From Archangium lipolyticum (GTDB lineage: Bacteria; Myxococcota; Myxococcia; Myxococcales; Myxococcaceae), in contig NZ_JANKBZ010000042.1 in the NCBI RefSeq assembly GCF_024623785.1, positions 22,472 through 86,471 on the forward strand: a stretch of DNA of 64,000 nt, in the 5' to 3' direction. Positions 42,973 to 50,095 of the stretch are shown here, in pieces. The position numbers and the translations under genes were made by a program. The notes under the pieces were generated by a model. That model did no database searches, was not told where the DNA came from, and saw only the letters and a list, made by a program, of their open reading frames with translations. The stretch's first letter is position 1, and each line of letters begins with the position of its first letter.

Positions 42973-44219
42973 TTCTTACCGGGTCCGCCGAGGTCTTTCT
43001 CCTCGACGAGCATGTCGTTGAACATGTCCTCGCTGATGACGAGCGTGCCGGGGCGTCCCACCACCTTCTGGGCCATGCCCGGAAGAGGGGCCGGCGTCTT
43101 GGTGGGGGGCGGAGGCGCGACCCGCGCGCTCGCCTTGGGCATGGCGGACAGCGGCGCCACGGGAGGCACCAGCGGGACGGGGGGCAGGGCGGGCACGGGA
43201 GGCGGGGGCGCCGGCGGCGGCGCCTCGAGCGCATCGAGCGGGCCCAGCATGATCTCCATGCTCGGAGAGCGGGTTTCGGGCGCCAGGGGCTCCACGGAGA
43301 TGGGCGGCGGGGTGTACGGCGTGTTCTCGACGCTCTCGCCCAGCGTCTCCAGCAGGCTGTCGGCCAGCTGCATGGTGCTGTTGCCGAACATCGTCGCGGC
43401 CCCCCGGGGTTTCGGGCTCTCGGCGGACCGGGCCCTGGCCGGCGCTGGAGCCTGAGCCGGGGCCTTGCTGGAGGCGCCGAGGGAGACGACGTTGACGGGC
43501 GCCGGGACGGGCTTGGGCGCGGTGGGCGTGGACGGGGTGGAGGCCGCCGCCGAGTCCCCGGTGAGCAGGACGATCATCCTGCGCAGATCCTCGACGGTCT
43601 GCTCCTTGGCCGTGAGCGACTGCTCGCGGGCCGCCAGCTCCTTCTCGAGCTCGGCCACCCGGTGGGCGAGCCGATCCCTCTCGGCGCGCAGCTTCGGCAG
43701 CCCTTCGCTCTCGGCGCGCAGCCGCTGCAACTCCTCCTGCTGCGCGGCCGATGGGCCCGAGCCGCCCGTCCGTCCTCCCACCTGCTCACGCAGGGTCTCC
43801 AGCTCGCGCAGCCACATCCGCTTTTCCTCGCGGGCGATGGCCTCCTGCTCGCGCTGCTCCTCGTCGCGGCGCGACAGCCCGTTGCGCAGCTGCTCGCCGA
43901 GCCCGCCGAGCCCGGAGATGAGCTCCTTGAGCCCGCGGCTGGCCCGCTCCAGTCGCTTGACGTTCTGGCCCTGGTCCTCGATGCGATCGTTCAGCCTGGA
44001 CAGCACGGTCGGCGGCGTCTCACGGGCCCCCGTCGCCTTGCGCAGCTCGTCGCGCTGCGTCTCCAGCCGGTTGAGCTCCTGCGTCGCCTGGCGCAACAGG
44101 GGGAACACCCACTCGGCGATGCTCTCGGCCTGTCGCCCCAGCTCGATGCAGCCCTGCCTCGCACCCTGGAGGTCCGCCGAGGCGTCCGCGGATGACCCCA
44201 TGCTGGTTGCGTTCCTCAT
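42969..44219 (-). CDS. Coiled-coil protein with Pro-rich C-terminus
   Basis: A 416-residue protein with no recognised family. Residues about 40-215 are strongly heptad-like and charged (ELNRLETQRDELRKATG ... LRAERDRLAHRVAELEKELAAREQSL), forming long coiled coils. Residues 220-410 are disordered and rich in Pro/Ala, ending in a short helix EDMFNDMLVEEKDL. ATG 44219 is supported by GGAGGAG nearby; upstream sequence to 44291 does not look coding. Stop overlaps the kinase start. It may act as a scaffold for the kinase and chaperones of the operon (inference from order and coiled coil only). Confidence 0.82.
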   Translation of the reverse strand: MRNATSMGSSADASADLQGARQGCIELGRQAESIAEWVFPLLRQATQELNRLETQRDELRKATGARETPPTVLSRLNDRIEDQGQNVKRLERASRGLKELISGLGGLGEQLRNGLSRRDEEQREQEAIAREEKRMWLRELETLREQVGGRTGGSGPSAAQQEELQRLRAESEGLPKLRAERDRLAHRVAELEKELAAREQSLTAKEQTVEDLRRMIVLLTGDSAAASTPSTPTAPKPVPAPVNVVSLGASSKAPAQAPAPARARSAESPKPRGAATMFGNSTMQLADSLLETLGESVENTPYTPPPISVEPLAPETRSPSMEIMLGPLDALEAPPPAPPPPVPALPPVPLVPPVAPLSAMPKASARVAPPPPTKTPAPLPGMAQKVVGRPGTLVISEDMFNDMLVEEKDLGGPGKK

Positions 44220-44353
44220 CACGCTCCTCCGCTCCCTCCTCGATGCGTGCCGTCGTCGAACCGCGCGCCAGGGGCATGATACCCCACCCACCCCTCCCGG
44301 GCGTCATGGGTCCGTGGGCCTGGCCGTCAGAGGACCAGCCTGCTGGATTGCTG

Positions 44354-44953
44354 TCATTTCACCTGTGAATGAGACGCTGGCACACCAAGCGTGCGTGACG
44401 GCGCCGCCGCGGTCCGGGAGGACGGGGGCATGTCGGGCCTCAGGGACAGGGGCGGGTAGGGCTCGAAGGACTCCAGCGCCAGCTGACCGAGGTCCACGTT
44501 GGTTTCTGGCAGCCGCTCGATGTCCTCGGCGAACCAGGGCACGTCGGCATGGGGGGTGGGGGCCGGCGTGGGCGTCGGCGGACGCGCTGGGGCGGGGGTG
44601 GAGGGCGCGGTCCCTGGCTCGGGCTCGGGCTCGTAGTCGATGTCCCGCTGCGAGAGCTCCACCGTGATGGTGTGCGCGGGCGCCACTGGAGCGGGCTCCG
44701 CTTCCACGCGCCGGGGGCCGGGGACCTCCACCATGGGCCGGCGGCGGGGCCTCGCCACTCCCGGACCGTCGGCGGTGGGGGCCGGGATGGGGGGCGCCGA
44801 TGGCTCCACGGGACGCACACTCACCTGCAAGGCGGCACCACAGCCCCCACAACGTATCACCTGGGTACCCTGGCTCACGGCGGGCAACACCGTCGCGCAA
44901 CGTGGGCACTGGGGACGGGAGGCCGTGGCGGCCGAGGGAGCCTCTGCGGTCAT
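44354..44953 (-). CDS. Zinc-ribbon protein with disordered Pro-rich region
   Basis: A 199-residue protein starting with a zinc ribbon: CPRCATVLP ... VIRCGGCGAAL supplies four Cys spaced as a metal site (about residues 16-40). The remainder is Pro/Ala/Arg-rich and disordered, with a modest segment DVPWFAEDIERLPETNVDLGQLALESF near 140-165. No enzyme motif. ATG 44953 starts directly before the ribbon; ATG 44989 is an alternative. It is the first gene of the minus-strand operon running to the J protein, 134 bp before the coiled-coil gene, and is divergent from the Crp-like gene. Confidence 0.78.
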   Translation of the reverse strand: MTAEAPSAATASRPQCPRCATVLPAVSQGTQVIRCGGCGAALQVSVRPVEPSAPPIPAPTADGPGVARPRRRPMVEVPGPRRVEAEPAPVAPAHTITVELSQRDIDYEPEPEPGTAPSTPAPARPPTPTPAPTPHADVPWFAEDIERLPETNVDLGQLALESFEPYPPLSLRPDMPPSSRTAAAPSRTLGVPASHSQVK

Positions 44954-45048
44954 TCGCTCATCACGCTTCGAGAAACACTGCCGGGGCATCCACGCGTGTC
45001 GAGCTTGGCGTTACACCCTCGGCGCATCATTCCGCAAGGGTACATGAT

Positions 45049-45061
45049 GGTCAATGTGACC
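45049..45061. promoter_or_regulatory. Candidate Crp-type operator
   Basis: A perfect 5-3-5 palindrome GGTCA-ATG-TGACC with the TGTGA core of Crp-like sites, in the 254-bp region between the zinc-ribbon gene and the Crp-family gene. It lies about 147 nt before the latter and could allow autoregulation or divergent control. Confidence 0.3.
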
Positions 45062-45207
45062 GTGTCCGCCCCCATGGCAGGAGAGGAGTGCAAGCAAGCG
45101 GGCATTGGCTCGTGGGGAGGATCCGATAAGGTTTTGACCCGGGCACGGCGAGGAGGAGACTTCCGGCGTTCGCCCGCTTCGCCCGTTCCGGATGCCGAGG
45201 TACTTCC

Positions 45208-45894
45208 ATGTCCTTCTCGCAGCTGCTGGCTCACGTCCCGATGTTCGAGCACCTCGCCAGCGAGGAGTTGGACACCCTCTCCGCGCTGCTGCAGCAGCGG
45301 CGCTACAGCAAGGGCGAGGTCATCTTCCACCAGGGGGATGTGGGAACGGCGCTGTTCATCGTGCGCAAGGGCGAGGTGGCCATCCGCCTGAGCTCCGCGG
45401 AGGGCAAGGAGGTCATCCTGGCGCTGCTGGGCCGGGGGGATGCCTTCGGAGAGCTGGCGCTGCTGGACGGGGAGCCGCGCTCGACGGACGCGGTGGCGCG
45501 CGAGGAGACGCACCTGTTGAGCCTCCACCAGGAGGACTTCCGGCGCTTCCTGAGCGAGCGCCCGCAGGTGGCCATGGGGCTGCTGGCGGTGCTCAGCCAG
45601 ATGGTGCGGCGCGTCACGCAGCTCGTGCATGACTCGGCCTTCCTGGACGCGCGCGCGCGGCTGGCGCGGGTGCTGTTGGACCTGGCCCGGACGCAGGGAC
45701 AGCCGAGCGCCAGCGGCGGAATCGTCATCCCCAAGCAGCTCACCCAGGCGGATCTGGCCAACCTGTGCGGGGTGACGCGGGAGAGCGCCAACAAGTGGTT
45801 GCGCTTCTACGCCCGCGAGGGGCTGCTCTCGTACGAGAACGGGCAGATCACCCTGGCGGACCCCGAGAGGCTGCGCCGCGACGTGGTGGACTGA
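45208..45894 (+). CDS. Crp/Fnr-family transcription regulator
   Basis: A 228-residue regulator with an N-terminal cyclic-nucleotide-binding fold (about 1-120: FHQGDVGTALFIVRKGEVAI and GDAFGELALLDGEPRSTDAVA, the phosphate-binding cassette region) and a C-terminal winged helix-turn-helix (about 145-228: LTQADLANLCGVTRESANKWLRFYAREGLL). No Cys cluster is present, so it is not an iron-sulfur Fnr type; cAMP or another small ligand is plausible. It is alone on its strand and divergent from the zinc-ribbon operon; a palindrome at 45049 may be its own site. Targets are unknown. Confidence 0.93.
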   Translation: MSFSQLLAHVPMFEHLASEELDTLSALLQQRRYSKGEVIFHQGDVGTALFIVRKGEVAIRLSSAEGKEVILALLGRGDAFGELALLDGEPRSTDAVAREETHLLSLHQEDFRRFLSERPQVAMGLLAVLSQMVRRVTQLVHDSAFLDARARLARVLLDLARTQGQPSASGGIVIPKQLTQADLANLCGVTRESANKWLRFYAREGLLSYENGQITLADPERLRRDVVD

Positions 45895-46288
45895 GATGGG
45901 GAGGAGCCCGCGCCCCCCGCGCGGTCTCGACTCCCGAAAACATGGGCGGAGGCCGCGCCCCCCAGCGTGGCCTCTCCTTCCCTGGGAACTTGGACGGTAG
46001 GCCATGCCCCCCGGCGTGGCCATCGTGTCGGACCCTTCCACCCTCCCCGCGCCCTGCCGGCCATCCCCCCTCAGGACATGGCCCCGGTCGCTTCGTGCGG
46101 GCTCTACTCCGCTCGCACCTCGGGTCTGGTGTTCGGGTCCGACGTGCATCGAGTCCCCGTTCCCAGGAGAAGAAGTACCGCGAGAGGGGGGGCCGGGGAT
46201 GTGAATCGCCTCACTGAGGGGGTGTGAAGCCGTTCACAGACAGGGGGACGGTTTCGTGCTCGAGACCTGTCCCCCTCCTGTCCTCACC
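45895..46288. other. 394-bp gap: repeated GC-rich palindromes and a stem-loop
   Basis: I see no gene here. Two 22-bp near-identical units, each a short palindrome with GGCC ends and a C run in the middle, lie at 45951-45972 and 46000-46021. A further stem (GGGGGAC at 46243-46249 with GTCCCCC at 46269-46275) follows the barrel-protein gene's stop on the minus strand and could end its transcript. Confidence 0.5.
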
Positions 46289-46921
46289 TCACCAGGTGGC
46301 GCCGAAGTTGAGGGTGCCCGTGTAGCTGCCACCCTTGCTGAAGGTCTCGCCCACCGGCAGGGAGACGTCGGCGGCGGGCACGCGGCCCGCGAACTCCTGG
46401 TCGAAGAGGACGTTGTAGTTGATGCGCGCGTCCGCGGTGAAGTTGCCGGCGTACAGGCGCAGCCCCGCGCCCACCGGCAGGTTGCCCACGTTGTCATCCT
46501 GGAAGCCCGGGGCGCTGCCGCGGACGTTGTAGTGGCTGAAGCCGAGGCCGGCCAGCACGTAGGGCTGCAGCGGGGCGGCGGTGAGGCCCACGGTGGCCAC
46601 GGCCTGGCCACCATTGCGGATGATGTCCGGGCCGCTCGTCGTCCCCGAGGCGGCCACCGAGTCGCGGTCGAAGTTGTTCGCCGCTCCGGAGTAGCCGACC
46701 TCGAGCCCCAGCACCTTGGTGGGCTTGAGGATGAGGGTCGCCCCGTACGCGACACCGGGGTTGATGTCCGATGCCAGGGCGTTGGTGTAGCCCTCCACGC
46801 CGCCGCCGAGCTGCACGGTCAGTCCGCGCATGTCCGCGTTGGCCTCTTTCCGCTCCTGCGCCAGAGCGCTCCCGGCCCACAGGGTGAGTACCGCCACACC
46901 AGCGATCAGCTTTCTCGTCAT
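46289..46921 (-). CDS. Predicted outer-membrane beta-barrel protein
   Basis: A 210-residue protein with a clear signal peptide (MTRKLIAGVAVLTLWAGSALA, cut before QERKE) and alternating hydrophobic strands with Gly/Tyr turns, ending FGATW with a terminal aromatic as outer membrane barrels do. Segments such as LGLEVGYSGAANNFD and QPYVLAGLGFSHYNVRG are consistent with an OmpA/OmpX-like eight-strand barrel (fold inferred). The start has AAGGAGG about 6 nt upstream. Function and partners are unknown. It is divergent from the second ECF sigma factor gene and might be one of its targets; I did not find a matching promoter. Confidence 0.8.
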   Translation of the reverse strand: MTRKLIAGVAVLTLWAGSALAQERKEANADMRGLTVQLGGGVEGYTNALASDINPGVAYGATLILKPTKVLGLEVGYSGAANNFDRDSVAASGTTSGPDIIRNGGQAVATVGLTAAPLQPYVLAGLGFSHYNVRGSAPGFQDDNVGNLPVGAGLRLYAGNFTADARINYNVLFDQEFAGRVPAADVSLPVGETFSKGGSYTGTLNFGATW

Positions 46922-47105
46922 CTATTCCTCCTTGGACGCGGGAAAGCTGGTGGGCATCGGAGCCCCTGCAAATGGGCAGGCAGGGGACCAGGCGGTCGGT
47001 CGCGCCACGCTCGCCCTCGCGCGGGCCCCGAAGATTTCTTGCGCGATTTTCCGGGGGGCGGTGTTGGACCGGCGACAGCTCATGTAGGAGCACCGCCGCA
47101 GGCCC

Positions 47106-47591
47106 ATGAACCCAGACCGTTTCACCGCCCTCTACCGCACCTACGGGCCCACGCTGTACGCCCGTTGCCGGCGCATCCTGGGCGACGACGCCGCGGCGGC
47201 CGATGCCACCCAGGAGACCTTCCTGCGGCTCTACAAGCACCTGGACAAGGCGGCCGACAACCAGCACGCGCTCGCGTGGATCTACCGCGTCGCCACCCAC
47301 TACTGTCTCAACCAGGTGCGCAACCGCCGCCGCCGCGCCGAGCCCGTGGCCGAATTGCCCGAGCTCGGAGGTTCCCACCTGGAGCAGGTGCTCCTCGACG
47401 CCGACCTCGCCCGCCGGCTCATCGCCCGCGCTCCCGAGAAGGTCTCCGCCGTGGCGTGGCTCTACCACGCGGAGGGACTCGGCCAGGACGAGGTCGCCGA
47501 GGTGCTCGGCGTCTCCCGCCGCACCGTCGTCAACCGGCTCGCCGAGTTCGAGAAGAACGCCCACAAGTTCGCCAGGAGGAGTGACGCATGA
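47106..47591 (+). CDS. ECF-type sigma factor of the second cassette
   Basis: A 161-residue ECF sigma factor. Region 2: FTALYRTYGPTLYARCRRILGDDAAAADATQETFLRLYKHLD. Region 4: EKVSAVAWLYHAEGLGQDEVAEVLGVSRRTVVNRLAEFEK, with a helix-turn-helix. It is shorter than the factor at 26488 and its -35-binding helix differs, so it should recognise other promoters. The stop overlaps the anti-sigma gene start by 4 bp. Upstream lies a divergent barrel-protein gene. The GGTAACAA promoter seen at 20-30 kb is not present here. Confidence 0.93.
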   Translation: MNPDRFTALYRTYGPTLYARCRRILGDDAAAADATQETFLRLYKHLDKAADNQHALAWIYRVATHYCLNQVRNRRRRAEPVAELPELGGSHLEQVLLDADLARRLIARAPEKVSAVAWLYHAEGLGQDEVAEVLGVSRRTVVNRLAEFEKNAHKFARRSDA

Positions 47592-48349
47592 ATCCCGCGC
47601 AGGCCCATCTCTCGAGCCTGGAGCTCGACACGCTCGCGCTCGACGCGCTCCCTCCTCCGGAGAAGGAGCGGATGGCGGCGCACCTCGGCACCTGCGCCAC
47701 GTGCCGCCAGCGCTCCGAGGAGAACGCCGCCCTGAAGGCCCACTTCACCCGCCACGTGCTGCCGCATCACCTCGCGGATCCGCGGTGGCGCCCCTCGCCG
47801 TGGGCCCGCTGGGGCGCGCTGTTCGCCCGGGTGGCACCCGTGCTCGCGGTGGCCGGGCTCGCCGTCTTCTTCGTGCTGCCGCGTGAATCCGTGCACGAGG
47901 CGCCGGACCTGGCCGTGAAGGGCGGGGCCACGCTCCAGGTCTTCGTGCACCGTGACGAGCGCGTGTGGAAGGCCGGGGAGGGCGAGCCGCTCGCGCCGAT
48001 GGATCAGATCCGCTTCCAGGTGGAGTCCGGCGGGCTGCCGTACCTGATGGTGGTCTCCATCGACGGCGCGGGCAAGCCGAGCATCTACTACCCCTTCAAC
48101 GGGCTGAAGAGCGGTCCCGTGGAGACCGGCGAGGCGGTGGCGCTCCCCTACAGCATCATCCTGGACGCCGCGCCTGGGCCGGAGCGGCTCTTCGCGCTCT
48201 TCTCCCGCGAGCCCCTCCAGGCCACCACCGTGCGCGCCGCGCTCGAGGAGATAGGATCCGGTGGCCCGGCCGCCATCCGCGCCTCCACACGCCTCTTCGT
48301 CGAGGCCGATGACCAGGCCTCCTTCCTCTTCGAGAAAGCCACACCATGA
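47588..48349 (+). CDS. zf-HC2 anti-sigma factor with DUF4384-like outer domain
   Basis: A 253-residue membrane protein starting in ATGA overlap with the sigma gene. The N-terminal zf-HC2 motif has His32, Cys36 and Cys39 (HLGTCATC). One helix (about 80-97: ARVAPVLAVAGLAVFFVLP) spans the inner membrane. The periplasmic part (100-253) resembles DUF4384: LQVFVHRDERVWKAGEGEPL ... YLMVVSIDGAGKPSIYYPF. This domain is frequent in proteins associated with caspase-fold peptidases. The gene is followed, again in ATGA overlap, by the secreted caspase; sigma, anti-sigma and caspase thus form one coupled cassette. Confidence 0.9.
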   Translation: MNPAQAHLSSLELDTLALDALPPPEKERMAAHLGTCATCRQRSEENAALKAHFTRHVLPHHLADPRWRPSPWARWGALFARVAPVLAVAGLAVFFVLPRESVHEAPDLAVKGGATLQVFVHRDERVWKAGEGEPLAPMDQIRFQVESGGLPYLMVVSIDGAGKPSIYYPFNGLKSGPVETGEAVALPYSIILDAAPGPERLFALFSREPLQATTVRAALEEIGSGGPAAIRASTRLFVEADDQASFLFEKATP

Positions 48350-49941
48350 GCTCGCGACTCCTGCTGCTCCCCGTCCTGGCCGCGCTGCTGGCGGGCTCGC
48401 CCGCGCTCGCGGACACCCGCCGCGTCGCCGTGCTCGTGGGAAACAACGTGGGAAGTGGCGAGCGGCCGCCGCTGCGCTTCGCGGAGGCCGATGCCGGCAA
48501 GATGGCCCGCGTCCTCACGGAGCTGGGCGACGTGGCCCCCGATGACCTCTTCCTCCTCCAGGGCAAGGGACTGGCACAGCTCCGCGACACGTTGAGCCTC
48601 GCCACCCGGAGGATCTCCTCCTGGCGTGGCGAGCCGGGCACTCGCGTCGTCCTCCTCTTCTACTTCTCCGGGCACTCGGATGGGGTGGCGCTCGAACTGG
48701 GCCGCGAGCGCCTCACCTTCACCGCGCTCCGCGAGTGGTTGGAGCGCACGGGCGCCGAGGTCCGGCTGGCCGTCGTCGACAGCTGCAGGAGCGGTGCGCT
48801 GCTGCGCGCCAAGGGCGGCACGCCCGGCCCGGCGTTTCAAATCAAGCTCGCGGACGACGTCGCCAGCGCGGGGCAGGTGCTGCTCACCTCCAGCGCGGAG
48901 GACGAGGTGTCGCTGGAGTCGAAGGAGATTGGTGGCTCCTTCTTCACCCATCACCTGGTGTCGGGACTGCGGGGCGCGGCGGATGCCTCGGGCGACGGGC
49001 AGGTGACGCTGACCGAGGCCTACCAGTACGCATTCTCGTGCACCGTCACCGCCACCTCCAACACCTTCACGGGCGGCCAGCACCCGGCCTACGACTACCG
49101 GCTCTCGGGACAGGGCGACCTGGTGCTCACCCAGGTGCACACGCCGGGCTCGGCCCTGGAGCTGCCCGAGGGCTTCGAGCGCGCGCTCCTCATCCAGATA
49201 TTGCGCGACCAGGTCCTGGTCGAGCTGCCCGCGGGCGCTCCGCGCAAGGTGGCCCTGCCACCGGGCGAGTACGCGGTGAAGGTGTGGCGTGGCGGCAAGC
49301 TCCACCGGGCCCGTGTGCGCGTGGGCGCCGGAGAGGCGAAGCAGCTCCGGTGGGAGGAGCTTCCCGCCGAGGCGGGCCCGGCCATCGCGGCCAGCGCCAA
49401 GGGCGAGGAGCCCGAGCTGGAGGCGCCCGTACCGGAAGCGCCCGTACAGGAGACGCCGGTGGCGTCCTTCATCGAGGGCTCGGAGCTGGCCCTGGGGGCG
49501 GGCATGCGCGGAACGGCCTCGCTCGGCGGGGCACTGATGCCGCTGGGCCACCTCTCGTATACGGGAAGGGGAACGCTCCGGCTGGTGGTGGGGCTCGAGC
49601 TGGGCAGCCTCCGAGCCGGAGACGTTCGTGAGACGGTGGGCCAGCTCTCGCTGGGTCTGCGCTGGAACGTGCTGGGCAGGCCCGGGGAGCGCTTCCAGGC
49701 CTATCTGGGCATGGCGCTGGTGGGGCAGCTCATCCATCAGACCTCGGGGGAGAAGGTCATCGGCTGGCTGGTGAGCCCCGGCCTCGGTCCCTGGATCGGC
49801 GTGCGGTGGCCCTTGTCGGACAGTGTCCTGGCCCTGGCCGAGGTGCACGCCCCCATCACCCTGCTCAAGCGTCAGGACGGGCCGACGTCCTCGCAACTCA
49901 TCCCCAGCGGCCGGCTTGGCCTGGCCTTCGTGCTGCGCTGA
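48346..49941 (+). CDS. Secreted caspase-family (C14-like) protein with barrel-like C-terminus
   Basis: A 531-residue protein with a signal peptide (LLLLPVLAALLAGSPALA, cut near residue 22). The caspase-fold domain (about 24-260) has His110 in LLFYFSGHSDG and Cys147 in LAVVDSCRSGA, both at expected spacing. After a Pro/Glu-rich linker (about 350-375), residues 380-531 consist of alternating short hydrophobic segments with Gly turns (LALGAGMRGTASLGGAL, LSLGLRWNVLGRPGERFQAYLGMAL) and a C-terminal LGLAFVLR, like an outer-membrane barrel. Fusion of a caspase to a barrel-like domain is unusual. It is coupled to the anti-sigma gene and may process it or signal to it from the periplasm (inference). 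Confidence 0.9.
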   Translation: MSSRLLLLPVLAALLAGSPALADTRRVAVLVGNNVGSGERPPLRFAEADAGKMARVLTELGDVAPDDLFLLQGKGLAQLRDTLSLATRRISSWRGEPGTRVVLLFYFSGHSDGVALELGRERLTFTALREWLERTGAEVRLAVVDSCRSGALLRAKGGTPGPAFQIKLADDVASAGQVLLTSSAEDEVSLESKEIGGSFFTHHLVSGLRGAADASGDGQVTLTEAYQYAFSCTVTATSNTFTGGQHPAYDYRLSGQGDLVLTQVHTPGSALELPEGFERALLIQILRDQVLVELPAGAPRKVALPPGEYAVKVWRGGKLHRARVRVGAGEAKQLRWEELPAEAGPAIAASAKGEEPELEAPVPEAPVQETPVASFIEGSELALGAGMRGTASLGGALMPLGHLSYTGRGTLRLVVGLELGSLRAGDVRETVGQLSLGLRWNVLGRPGERFQAYLGMALVGQLIHQTSGEKVIGWLVSPGLGPWIGVRWPLSDSVLALAEVHAPITLLKRQDGPTSSQLIPSGRLGLAFVLR

Positions 49942-49948
49942 CGCGGAG

Positions 49949-50095
49949 AAACCTTGCGCATTCCCTCCACCCCCGGGGTTCTGGAGGCAACACGCTGAAA
50001 TCCAAGCGAGGGGATGTCGTCGATGCGAGTCTGGAATCACCTGGGGGCCTGGGTCCTGGCCGTGGTGCTCTGTGCCTGTGGACCGGGATTGAGTC
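49949..50095 (+). repeat. Duplicated promoter/leader block, copy 1
   Basis: About 147 bp, covering the upstream region and first codons of the first IPT/TIG gene, is nearly identical to 52774-52919. The noncoding part is at least as conserved as the coding part, which suggests recent duplication or shared regulation. Confidence 0.88.

Noticed and set aside
46999..47105. GGTAACAA-type promoter for the second sigma factor
   Set aside because: Neither the -35 nor the CGTYYT box at 13-nt spacing was found, so this factor likely has another specificity.
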